From assembly GCF_000264995.1 (NCBI RefSeq), contig NW_006767437.1, forward strand, positions 1,223,946-1,287,945: 64,000 nucleotides of DNA. The letters run 5' to 3'. The notes under the pieces were generated by a model that saw only the letters and a list, made by a program, of their open reading frames with translations, was not told where the DNA came from and did not search any database. The translations under genes and the position numbers were made by a program. Source of the stretch: Punctularia strigosozonata HHB-11173 SS5. Taxonomy: Eukaryota; Basidiomycota; Agaricomycetes; Corticiales; Punctulariaceae. Every line of letters begins with the position of its first letter. Position 1 is the stretch's first letter. Shown piece after piece: positions 23,238 to 32,800 of this stretch.

Positions 23238-23825
23238 ATGCGCGCGTTCACCAGGCAAATTCCCCGCGCCTGCCCAACAATCGCGCCCCGGGCGCGCTCC
23301 ATCCACTCCGCGTTCACAGTCCTGGGTAACGCGAACACGTACACCGCGCCGCCGCCCGGCCGGCCCGCCGTATCCCCGCTCGAACAACACGGGCAACACA
23401 ACTCGCCCCTCGACACCGTCTACGTCGTCTCGCGGCCCGATCCCGCCGACGCGCCCTACGACGTCCCCCTCGGCGCCTTCCCCACCTCGGCGCCCTACGC
23501 CCACTTCACGCCCTCGGAAAAACCGGACGTCGTGCTCAAGGACGGGTACTCGTCCACGGCCGCGACGCCGCCCCACCCGACCCTCACCGCCGCCGCCCCG
23601 CAGAACGCCGCGGGCGTGGGCGAGTCCGCCGCCGTGCGCCACGCGACCGCGCCGGGGGAGCTCCACGAGCGCGGGGGGAGCCATGGCGGGCTCGGCTTGA
23701 TGGACAAGAGCGGCACGAGCGCCGGCCAGGGCCAGCTCGCGGACAGGAATCCGCCTCCCATCCAAGACGTCGGTGAGAAGATGGGCCGGCTTGGCGTGGA
23801 CAACGCCTGGAAGGAGCGGAAGTGA
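23238..23825 (+). CDS. Small hypothetical protein with a mitochondrial-type N-terminus
   Basis: A single-exon frame of 195 codons starts at the ATG at 23238. It follows a CT-rich promoter stretch and a TATA-like box 120 bp upstream. The N-terminus MRAFTRQIPRACPTIAPRAR is basic, hydroxylated and free of acids, with a likely presequence cleavage region at RSIHSAF. The rest is Pro/Ala/Gly-rich and mostly disordered. It has a conserved-looking middle block (DTVYVVSRPDPADAPYDVPL, then FPTSAPYAHFTPSE) and a charged end (DVGEKMGRLGVDNAWKERK). Codon use is strongly GC-biased, as in nearby real genes. I know no function. A matrix location is inferred from the N-terminus alone. Confidence 0.65.
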   Translation: MRAFTRQIPRACPTIAPRARSIHSAFTVLGNANTYTAPPPGRPAVSPLEQHGQHNSPLDTVYVVSRPDPADAPYDVPLGAFPTSAPYAHFTPSEKPDVVLKDGYSSTAATPPHPTLTAAAPQNAAGVGESAAVRHATAPGELHERGGSHGGLGLMDKSGTSAGQGQLADRNPPPIQDVGEKMGRLGVDNAWKERK

Positions 23826-24702
23826 GAGGAGCTCCGTTTCTTTTCTTTCGTATCTCGCGCAGGCTTGTGGAGAAGGAGGTCTTGGTGGTTTCCGACGCGC
23901 ATATATGGTTGCAGGTACTCATGAGTCGAGTTATTGGTCGTCGCATTGCAGCAGTCTCTTTTGCCCTTCTGTACAGTATGTTATCGTTATGCTTGAACCT
24001 TAGACTTCGCTAGTGTCATTGCAATCATCCGATTTTGTTGAGCATGGATTGGCATGTCTGCGGGCAAACATTACTTAGCGAAGCGCACGATGATACCAGA
24101 CACGTTCGCTAGCGATTTAGACATGCGAAGAATAAACACGAGGCTGAAAACACGAGGATGCAAGCAAGGGCAGCGCAAGTATAAGTCCCACATATTTGAG
24201 CAGCGAGGATAGCACGGCATGAACGTATAAGCGATGCTAATGCGCCAAAGCCAAAGGGAAGAGATGGGCCGGGCGAGCTTGGTCAACGTGTCTAGAGGTC
24301 CCAGCTTACATTGAGAATCTGGATCATGCCCCATCTGGCAGGCTGGAACGAGATAGGCGCTGAAGCGAACAGACCCATGATCATCGAAGAGACCGAGAGA
24401 TCCGTCGTCGAGCTTTGTGAAGCCAGAGCGTGACGATGAGGGCTTTAGTGGAAAAGCGGCGCGCCGCAGAGTCGCGAATATGTATATGAAGAGACATTGT
24501 GTATCAACAAAAAACTTCCACCAAAGCTCTATCTGTCACCTGAGATGACCCTGCAGATCGTATGTATCCAAATGTGTTTCCTGGCACAATTTGTAATGCG
24601 TGCATCGGAACTAGGTCGCAGAGCTTCAGATGCTAATTCCCGGTGACAATAAAGAAAGGGCACTTACATTGCGATAGGGCAATATCATCCCAAAGTTCGA
24701 GA
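23826..24702. other. Intergenic between convergent genes, no gene recognised
   Basis: This is the 3' flank of two convergent genes. A minus frame at 24071-24334 has no supporting motif. Nothing else was seen. Confidence 0.35.
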
Positions 24703-26127
24703 TCATCGTGTTTTATTTCTAGGCAGTTGAAGGAACGTCGAGTTACGAGGTATAACGTTGCATAGGGAGCACGTACCTTCTCGTCCGTTCCCCAACACAG
24801 GGATATTCCAGTCTGAACAGATGCGCTGGAGGCGTCCAGGCGTTTGTCCCACGATCCGTGCTGCCAACCGAGCCCCTTCTCGCCTCGTCGTCTGAATGTA
24901 AGCATCGCGAGCGATATACGATTCCATCAGCTCTGCGGTGCGGAAAAAGTATGTAACTTGGCGCGATGCGTCGTGGATGAACGGCCATCCCCAGTGCACA
25001 TCCAGGACTTCCACCCTGTCTGTAATCCTCACTATGTCCAAGAGGTTTTCGTCGGGTTCAAAGTAACCAATGCTCAAGCGTCGGAGCATGATGAAGACCT
25101 TGAAGTCCAGGTTCTTCGCCATCCGAATCTCGTCCCAGCCTACGAGAACCAATTCCCTCAACGTTTGCGTATACGACTGAACTATCACTCCGTAAAAGCG
25201 GGAGGGGCTGGAGGACAAGTTCAAGCTTATGTTGTTGCGAAACTCGATGACCTGGAGGCCACCTTGGTGTTTAGGGGGTAGCGCTATCATCAAAAGATCG
25301 GGCCGGAAGATCGCCGCATAGTTGACTCGGAGAACTCTCAGCGCGGGTAGCACAGGGAGGTTGAAATTGACGCAGGTGTCGTGGAGGGTGAGCTCTTCCA
25401 GGCTCCCTCCGCACAAGTCAATGACGGTGGTTGCGGAGGCAGATGTGATACCGCAGGCGGATGAACTGAATGCCGGGCGGTAATTGTCACCCCAGCCCGA
25501 GAGTGTGAGACGGCGAGGGCGGATGAGGATATGCTGCAACTTCGGCTTTGGCGCCGGTAGCCGGGAAGAGGTGCGCAGAGAAGGGATGCATAGCGCCTCT
25601 ACGTTCTTGCATGCTGCGAGGATGGCGTGTAAAGCAGCAATCGTGCTTTGTTCTGTCCGTTTCTGCTGGTAGCGCTTGCCTCTGATGAGTTGAAGGGCTC
25701 GCCTCCGACGGACGCTACCCCCATCGTCGATGCCTTTGCACAGGATAACAAGTGTGCGGACGCGATTGGCCAGGTGCGGCTGGTCCATCAGGGTTCGGCA
25801 GAACAGCCTGAGGGCGCGAAGTGAGGGTAGGTGTGGTTCGGTGTACAACAGGGGAAGACCAGCGGAGTACCAGTCTTTACAAACGAGGATGAAGGAGAGA
25901 TATTGAGCCTGGCATGATGCGGGCGGGCACATGTCGTTCCATCGTGTCAAGTAATAGACCTGTCGAAGGATGTGCACTACTAGTTCTTGCGGTAGAGGAC
26001 TACGTGACTCTGATATGTGGTCGGGAGCTACACGAGTTTTCGGCGTTGCATCACGATGATGTCGTAGAAGATCGGATATTCGAGGTCGACGCAGAGTGAG
26101 GATGTTGTCATGTATGAAGCGCATCAT
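24703..26127 (-). CDS. F-box/LRR protein, local family member 1
   Basis: The start is placed at the ATG at 26127 (MMRFIHDNILTLRR), which lines up with the start of the relative at 29054 (MKRIIRHRLLTVLR). An F-box-like motif follows at about residues 40-85: LPQELVVHILRQVYYLTRWN, then LVCKDWYSAGLPLLYTEPHL. Some 330 residues of irregular Leu-rich repeats come next (PSLRALRLFCRTLMDQPHLA, LHAILAACKNVEALCIPSL, SLEELTLHDTCVNF). The family signature near the end is VEVLDVHWG, then YFFRTAELMESYIARDAYIQ, then LQRICSDWNIPVLG. In this family the F-box would bind Skp1 and the repeats a substrate. The end after EGTCSLCNV diverges from the relative and could hide a last intron. The frame has no break. Confidence 0.75.
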   Translation of the reverse strand: MMRFIHDNILTLRRPRISDLLRHHRDATPKTRVAPDHISESRSPLPQELVVHILRQVYYLTRWNDMCPPASCQAQYLSFILVCKDWYSAGLPLLYTEPHLPSLRALRLFCRTLMDQPHLANRVRTLVILCKGIDDGGSVRRRRALQLIRGKRYQQKRTEQSTIAALHAILAACKNVEALCIPSLRTSSRLPAPKPKLQHILIRPRRLTLSGWGDNYRPAFSSSACGITSASATTVIDLCGGSLEELTLHDTCVNFNLPVLPALRVLRVNYAAIFRPDLLMIALPPKHQGGLQVIEFRNNISLNLSSSPSRFYGVIVQSYTQTLRELVLVGWDEIRMAKNLDFKVFIMLRRLSIGYFEPDENLLDIVRITDRVEVLDVHWGWPFIHDASRQVTYFFRTAELMESYIARDAYIQTTRREGARLAARIVGQTPGRLQRICSDWNIPVLGNGREGTCSLCNVIPRNSTFLQLPRNKTR

Positions 26128-26333
26128 GTACTCATGAAGATGCAGGCAGGGTATCTTGCTGGTGCCAAGGTACGAATTCAATGATGCGTGCTGCGCGCGC
26201 ACCACGATAACTCGTGATCGCCGCGTGCAACGCCCAACGCAGCACTGCTGTCCCTGCGGTGAGCACTCCTGCTCTAAGATCTCGGGCCAATCGATGCTGG
26301 GGGCTGTGAGATTGGAAGACTGCCATCTGTAGT

Positions 26334-26730
26334 TTACAAGGTGATATCCAGGGACGTACCCTGCGACTCGATCTCCAAGACAGGGTTATCCCAATCGGAG
26401 TCAAGGCGCCGGAGGCATGAAGGGGCTGGGCCCAGTGGCGGCAACTGTGCTCTGTTCTCCTTTGTAGTCTGAATGTATGCGTTGCGAGCGACGTACGTCT
26501 TCATAATCTCTGAAGTGCGGAAGAAGTACGCGACCTGGCGTGCCGCCTCGCTCAGGAGCGGTTTTCCGCAGTGAACATCGATCCAGCGCGGCACCCTAAG
26601 ATCTCATATGGGTTCTTCGCGGGTTTAAAGTAGCCGACGCCTATTCGACGGAGCATATGAAAAAGCTGAAATTCGAGAACTCTGGCCACGTGCATCTCGT
26701 TCCAGCCCACGAGGCAGAGTTTTAGTATAC
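26334..26730 (-). pseudogene. 3' fragment of an F-box/LRR family member
   Basis: Only the last third of the family is present: LCLVGWNEMHVARVLEFQLF and MLRRIGVGYFKPAKNPYEIL in one frame, then WIDVHCGKPLLSEAARQVAY, FFRTSEIMKTYVARNAYIQT and RRLDSDWDNPVLEIESQG in another. The same order is found in the intact relatives on either side. The piece ends abruptly at the TA next to the 681-bp inverted-repeat element at 26731. No matching 5' part was found on the other side of that element. Confidence 0.7.
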
Positions 26731-27413
26731 TATGGATGCACCATAAATGCAATAGTGTACCATCAATGCAATCGGTCTGAAATCTCGTCACTGCGGGGCT
26801 CCCTCTCATCCTAATCCCTACATATTAAATTGAGTGCATATACAGTACTATCTAATGATATGTGCCAAAGGAACAGAGCGAAGCATTAGGGGATGGGCCT
26901 CCAGAAAATGCGCAACGTCGTTTGGGGAACCATCCAAGCATGCTCTAGCATGAAGACACGGCTCGGCTCAAGCGATCTGAACTGATAAAAATCTGAATAT
27001 ATTCAAGTATACTCTATACTATACAGAATGTACGTCTGTCAATTCCGATACGTGATATCTGCAACTTTGTGCTTGCTATGCAAGGATTACTGGCGGAGGT
27101 GCCATGAATGCAATTGAAGCTCCGCTTCAAATGCTGACAAAGCAGGGCCAGATTGCAGGATCTCCCCGCCAGAAGGTCGCGGCCTCGGCTTCTCGGCCTT
27201 GGGGGACCCGTTGTGCAATCTGCAGAGTCATCGACACGTCCTACCGGCATCGCTCTGCAAGGCATCCCGCGTAGCAAAATATTTGAGGCTTGACGTACAG
27301 CTGCTACATGGTTTTGGCTACCATATGATCCAGCTTCTGGGTGGATTGGCAATGAAATGACGATTTTGAACCATCAATGCAATCGAAATTGCATTGATGG
27401 TACATCCATAGTA
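26729..27413. mobile_element. 681-bp non-autonomous DNA transposon with TIRs and TA target duplication
   Basis: The element proper is 26731-27411. Its left end starts CTATGGATGCACCAT and its right end, reverse-complemented, starts CTATGGATGTACCAT. Over 24 bases the two ends differ at only two positions. TA flanks it on both sides (26729-26730 and 27412-27413). A subterminal motif, ACCATCAATGCAAT, occurs at the left end twice (once with one change). At the right end it forms a perfect 14-bp palindrome around a CGAA loop. No transposase-like frame is seen inside. TA duplication and TIR style fit the Tc1/mariner group of cut-and-paste elements, moved in trans. Confidence 0.8.
27371..27402. repeat. 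Perfect 14-bp inverted repeat with 4-nt loop
   Basis: ACCATCAATGCAAT, then CGAA, then the exact reverse complement. It lies at the right end of the 681-bp element and shares the motif with its left end. It may be a transposase-binding site or a duplicated terminus. Confidence 0.85.
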
Positions 27414-27542
27414 CAGCTGAACCATCGACGGGCACGCTATACGGGTCCTGAAGTCGGTATCGAACCAGAACAACCTATCCAACCTCTACCCAGGGAATCT
27501 TCATTTCGCTTGGAAAGGTTACGCGTAGCGTATGCATCGGAC

Positions 27543-29054
27543 CTAGGTACGCATGACGAGATCAGTCGTCGATGCCCTTTGATAACATCCAAGGTCGACA
27601 GATACCTTGGGGTAAAGTAGCGTCCTTCCGGAGCCCGATATCACTACCCTTGAATTCTGGGCAACTTTGAGCGAATCGGATTCCCGAAACGTCACGTCAA
27701 GAGACCGCGTACCTTCGGGCTCGTCCTCCAGTACAGGAATGTTCCAGTCCGAGCAGAGGCGCCGGAGCCGCGGAGGTGCTTGTCCCACCACTTGTACTGA
27801 CAACTGCGCCCCGTCCTGCCTCGACGTCTGAATGTATGCGTCGCGGACAATGTACATCTCCATCAGTTCGAGAGTGCGAAAGAAGTATGCGACGCGGCGC
27901 GACGCGCTTTCGACCATCTCTTCCCAGTGCACGTCAAGGACTCTCACCCGGTGTGGTACTTTCACAATTTCGAAGGGGTCTTCGTCGCGCGCAAGGTATC
28001 CTATGCTGAGACGGTGGAGAACCTTGAAGGCCTCAAAGTCGAGAGTTCGTGCCAGCTTCATCTCATCCAAGCCTACGAGAACCAGCTCCTTCAACGTTCG
28101 CGTGTTCGGCTGGATTATCGCTCCACAGATTTCCAAGGGAGATGAGAAAGATAGGGAACCCCAATGGTTGCGAAACTCTATCACTTCGAGGCCACCTTGA
28201 GACTTGGAGGACAATGCCTCCTTCAGGAGATCGAGTCCGACGATCATCGTGTGGGTGAGGCGGAGAATCCGAAGCGCGGGAAAAGCCGGAAGTGAAAAAT
28301 TGACGAGAGCATGGTCCAGGTTCAGTTCCTCCAAGCTCTGTCTATTAAGGTCAAGAACAGTAGTCGTGGAGATGGACGTCAAACCGTGATCAGACGGCAT
28401 GAATGTGGAATTGCCATCCCACCGCCAACGATAAACCGTAAGCCGACGAAGGCGGACGAGATTGCGGGGCAACCCCTCTGCTGGCCTGGGGGTCGGGGAG
28501 GTGTTGCGCAGATAAGGTATGCAGAGCGTCTCGACGTTCTTGCAAGCCTGCAGGATGGCGTGCAGCGCATGGATAGTGCTTTGTTCTGTCCGCATCCGGT
28601 AGAAGCGTTCGCCGCCGACGAGCTTCAGGGCTTGCATCCGACGGACGCTGTTCCTGTCAAGTACGTTGTCGTCCATGGAAATAACAAGGGTGCGAACACG
28701 ATCGGCCAGCTGCGGCTGGCGCATCATCGTCCGCGAGAACAACGTGAGCGCGCGAGGCGAAGAAAGGTGTGGTTCGGTGTACAGTAGCGGACGACCGGCG
28801 AGATACCACTCTCTACAGACGAGGAGGAGGGAGAGGTATTGGACTTGGCATAACGCGGGCGAGCACATGTCGTGCCAACGCGTCAGGTAGTAGACGTGAT
28901 GGAGGATATCGACGATTAATTCTTGGGGAAGAGCACGTAGCTCGAGTTTGTCGCGGACGTTCAGCGTGGCATCGCAACCTTGTACTGAATGAAGCTCGGG
29001 TGCTCGAGCTGGACGCAGGACCGTAAGCAGACGATGGCGTATGATGCGTTTCAT
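27543..29054 (-). CDS. F-box/LRR protein, local family member 2
   Basis: An uninterrupted frame of 503 codons starts at the ATG at 29054. The F-box-like region is LPQELIVDILHHVYYLTRWH followed by LVCREWYLAGRPLLYTEPHL. Leu-rich segments follow (LRILRLTHTMIVGLDLLKEA, GGLEVIEFRNHWGSLSF, LKELVLVGLDEMKLARTLDF). The family signature is VRVLDVHWEE, YFFRTLELMEMYIVRDAYIQ, then LRRLCSDWNIPVLEDEPEGT. It is clearly paralogous to the gene at 24703-26127 over its whole length, and more distantly to the one at 17951-19464. A TATATATA box at about 29128-29136, some 75 bp upstream of the start, is a plausible core promoter. Role by family: substrate receptor of an SCF ubiquitin ligase. Confidence 0.8.
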   Translation of the reverse strand: MKRIIRHRLLTVLRPARAPELHSVQGCDATLNVRDKLELRALPQELIVDILHHVYYLTRWHDMCSPALCQVQYLSLLLVCREWYLAGRPLLYTEPHLSSPRALTLFSRTMMRQPQLADRVRTLVISMDDNVLDRNSVRRMQALKLVGGERFYRMRTEQSTIHALHAILQACKNVETLCIPYLRNTSPTPRPAEGLPRNLVRLRRLTVYRWRWDGNSTFMPSDHGLTSISTTTVLDLNRQSLEELNLDHALVNFSLPAFPALRILRLTHTMIVGLDLLKEALSSKSQGGLEVIEFRNHWGSLSFSSPLEICGAIIQPNTRTLKELVLVGLDEMKLARTLDFEAFKVLHRLSIGYLARDEDPFEIVKVPHRVRVLDVHWEEMVESASRRVAYFFRTLELMEMYIVRDAYIQTSRQDGAQLSVQVVGQAPPRLRRLCSDWNIPVLEDEPEGTRSLDVTFRESDSLKVAQNSRVVISGSGRTLLYPKVSVDLGCYQRASTTDLVMRT

Positions 29055-29127
29055 GTGCTGGACTCCAAGACGACGGGGTGAGCGTGCGATGTCTGCGTTG
29101 GTGCCAACGATGAGGTTCGTCGATAAG

Positions 29128-29136
29128 TATATATAA
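29128..29136 (-). promoter_or_regulatory. TATA box of the F-box gene at 29054
   Basis: A TATATATA stretch lies about 75 bp upstream of the ATG, oriented for the minus-strand gene. It is assigned from position and sequence only. Confidence 0.45.
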
Positions 29137-29316
29137 GGTTCTCATGAGTTGAGTGACGCTGACTGTTGGACCGGGATCACCGGAAGTACGCCTGTGGTAG
29201 CTGCCATGCCCCATGCACAGCCAGAGTTTCACATCACGAACTGGCAGTGATGCGGGGGCTTTGTATTTGACCGAGAGGAAGGTGTCGGACGTCCATCGTA
29301 GAAGAGGTTGAGAGCA

Positions 29317-29445
29317 TCAAGTCCGAGAGTATAATCGGCTTTGACATGTAGCGGGTGGACACAACTCATCCCGGCGCATCCGAGCGTAGTGCGAGATGGA
29401 CGGTGTTCTGCGGCGGTAGTATACCAGGGCGTTACAGGAGGATAA
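29317..29445 (-). pseudogene. Short fragment of an F-box/LRR family member
   Basis: SHYARMRRDELCPPATCQS on the minus strand matches the family stretch YYLTRWxDMCxPAxCQxQY just after the F-box. Nothing else of the gene is recognisable, so this is a small remnant of a further copy. Confidence 0.4.
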
Positions 29446-29861
29446 GCACCTTATGATGCAGACAACGTTCCATGCCGGTCTCTGGAGTGATTTCAGTGTA
29501 AGTGTGGAAGTCGAGGGTAAATTCGTGTGACTTGATTCCGATGGATGAGCCTGGCATGGCATCCACGTGGAGAACCTCTGCCTCGTTGCAAACGCACCTC
29601 ACCAGGATCTCGCCCTCAATGGCCGGCTCCTTGCTCGAAGCAATCTATGCATGCCTCGTTCTCGACACGCGGAAAGATCTCCCTGATATCTCGTGTCCCT
29701 CCGCCTTCCTCGAGAGCGATCTCCTAAGACCTCCCTGACCTCGCTGCTCTACCCGTGCACTATCTGTATCGCTATCAACTGGAACCGCTCATATCTGTAT
29801 CTTTTGGCACGATCAATTTCAGTTATACATGCACACGCCGTGTACCACAAACGCTTAGAAT
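29446..29861. other. Intergenic, probable promoter of the Hsp70-like gene
   Basis: It holds short frames on the plus strand without recognisable motifs. The last 100 bp before the ATG at 29862 are AT-richer. Confidence 0.3.
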
Positions 29862-32800
29862 ATGAAGACCGTCTCGGAGACGCGCAAGCCTTACCGGGGT
29901 ACGAAACGGTCCCTCGTCATCGCCCTCGACGTGGGCACGACCTTCAGCGGTGTATCCTACGCTATACTGGATCCTGGACAGGTTCCGAAGATCCATGGCG
30001 TAACGAGGTGTGTCCCGGTCCCTAAGTTTCGTATCGGATACTTCGCTGACCGCCCAGCCCGTAGATTCCCCGGGCAGGAGCATGTCGCCGGCAACTCCAA
30101 GATCCCTACCATAATGTACTACGACAAGAAGGGTCGCATGAAGGCCGCAGGAGCGGAGGCTGATACTGCTTCGGTTATTGACAAGGCCGAGGACGAAAAA
30201 TGGACCAAAGCCGAGCTGTGAGTCGCTTCATGCACCTCACTCTTGGCGCTCACCAAAAAGACCGACAATCTCCTACCCCTGATCCCCAGGTTCAAGTTAC
30301 GCCTGCGCCCGAAGACGATGAAGCTCGAGATGAACGGCATGCGCTTCTCGCCCTTGCCGAGGCACAAGACCGCCGTCGACGTCTTTGGCGACTTCCTCGG
30401 CTACCTCTTCCGCTGCACGCGTCGCTTCATCGAGGACACGCACGCGAACGGCGTCGAGATGTGGAAGTCTGTCGAGCGCGACATTCAGTTCGTGCTCAGT
30501 CACCCGAACGGATGGGAGGGCGCACAGCAGTCGAAGATGCGGAGGGCCGCGGTCTACGGGGGCTTGATACCCGATACGGACGAGGGCAAGGCTCGAATAC
30601 GCTTCGTTACGGAGGGCGAAGCTAGTTTACACGCTTGCGTCCTGAATGGCCTCGCGGCAGACGTGTTATCGGTATGTGACATATACCATTTGACTGAGCC
30701 TTCACCTAATGCGGCGGTAGAAATCCTCTGGTCAAGGATTTATTGTGGCTGACGCTGGTGGAGGTACTTTGGACATAAGCTCTTATGCCATCCGTGGGAC
30801 GGAGCCTCTCGTGATAGAGGAAATAGCACCTCCTGACTGTACGATTCCCTCTGTCTTGTCGCCACGGTTGCTAATCAGAGATGTCAGGTGTATTTGCCGG
30901 TTCCGTGTTCGTCAGCAGAAGGGCGCGAGAGTTCCTCGAACGTAAGCACTTTCCGTCCACGAGCATACACCCATGCCTTATTCCTCACGATTCCCTCAGA
31001 GAAACTCCATGGCTCCCACTACGGCAGGCCCGATTCGCTCGACCACATCGCCAAGAAGTTCGACGAGTCCACGAAACGCCTCTTCCGCGACCCGCGAGAA
31101 TCGCAGTACATCCCGTTCGGGACACCCTACGACAAGGATCCCAGCGTCGGCATCCGCTCCGGACAGCTCAAGCTCAGCGGACCCGAAGTAGCGGACCTCT
31201 TCGAACCGTCGATAGAAGCTGCCATGACGGCTATACGAACCCAGGTCGAGGCGAGCAAGGGTGCCGTAAAGGTGAACCACTCCTTCGCCTTCGATGCAGG
31301 GCCATGTCTGATGCTCCTTTAGTCTGTCTGGCTCGTAGGCGGTTTTGCGGCTAGTCCGTGGTTGTTCAGTCAACTGCAAGAGCGGCTTGCTCCGATGGGC
31401 ATCAAGGTTAGCAGACCCGATACTCAAACGTATGTCCACACGTCCTTTCTACACCCCGAAGTGCGTTGAACCCACACCGCATGTTTGTAGTTCGAAAGCT
31501 GTTGCGGACGGCGCGGTAGGCTTCTACTGCGATCATCACGTTTCGGCGCGGATGTCCAAGTTTATGTACGGCGTCGAGTACCTTCGCGAGTTCGATCCGG
31601 GTGACCCGGAGCACGTGAAGCGACAGGATAGGCTCTGCGAGCTGCCGTCGGGGCCAAAACTGCTCTTGGACGCGTTCGACTGTATCCTAGCCCGAGTCAG
31701 TCCCGTCACCTTGTTTCTACACAGTCCAACGCTCATGTCGTACTACAGAGCGTCAAGGTCAAGGAATCGACGGTGTTCAGCAGGAAGTACTGCACAGAGT
31801 TGACCAGCTTATCGTCCTTGTCGGTTTTTGAGGTTGAAATTTGGTGTTATCGGGGAGGCGATACCGTACCGAAGTGGATCAATAGGGGCTCTGGTCAGTC
31901 GACAACTTGCCCAGCTGTTCCGACGATTGCTGATACTTCTATGCAGAGGACTTCTCCACGCTATGCATGGTCCGCGCCGATTTGTCGCCGCTGACGGCTA
32001 GTGCGCAACCCAAGCAAGGACCCGGCGGCAAGAAGTTCTGGACTATTGTGTTCAGTATCGAGATTCACTTCGGTCTGACGGAGTTCAAGGCTCGCATCAA
32101 GTGGAACGACAATGTATGATGAACTTCTCCTCATACTACATGGTACTGACGTTTGCGTTGTGTGTTCAGGGCGAAACCCGATAGTCAGTATCAGATAGCC
32201 CTTCCTCTTGCATACACGCTCATATATTGACTGAAATGCGATGTAGCGGACCAGCGTCCATCGTCTACAACGAGAGCGGCCATCGAGCAGACGAGGACGA
32301 GCCAGATAATCTCGATGGGGACCCACTCAGTACGCCTGCCACTGGTACAAGATCTATCACACCCTCCCGCGTGCCATCGCCCGTGGACGTTCAGGTACCC
32401 TCGAAAGCTCCTTCTGTGGCGCCGTCAAAAGTGCCATCCATTGCGCCATCGAAAGCTCCATCCGTTGTTCCATCAAGAGCCCCATCTGTAGCCCACTCTC
32501 GGCACGAGGAACCCGCGGTGTCGACGAGTCCTCCCGCGCCTGCCAAAGCGCCTTCTCAGGCTTCGTCCGGTGACTTGTACATGTCGGCGCCTCCTACTCC
32601 CAAAGGCGGAAGTCCTCGCGAAAGTATGCGCGCGCCAAGCGAGCGAGCTAGTCCCCGACACTCCGTCGTCCAACCCACGGACCCGCCGCCCCAGACCCGA
32701 AGTCGCTCAGGATCCAACGCAACTGCAATCGGGCAGGGTGCAGCCCCATCCGGCAGTCGTCCGCCTTCTCAGGTGGTCAACGGCGACGCTATCCCCCCTA

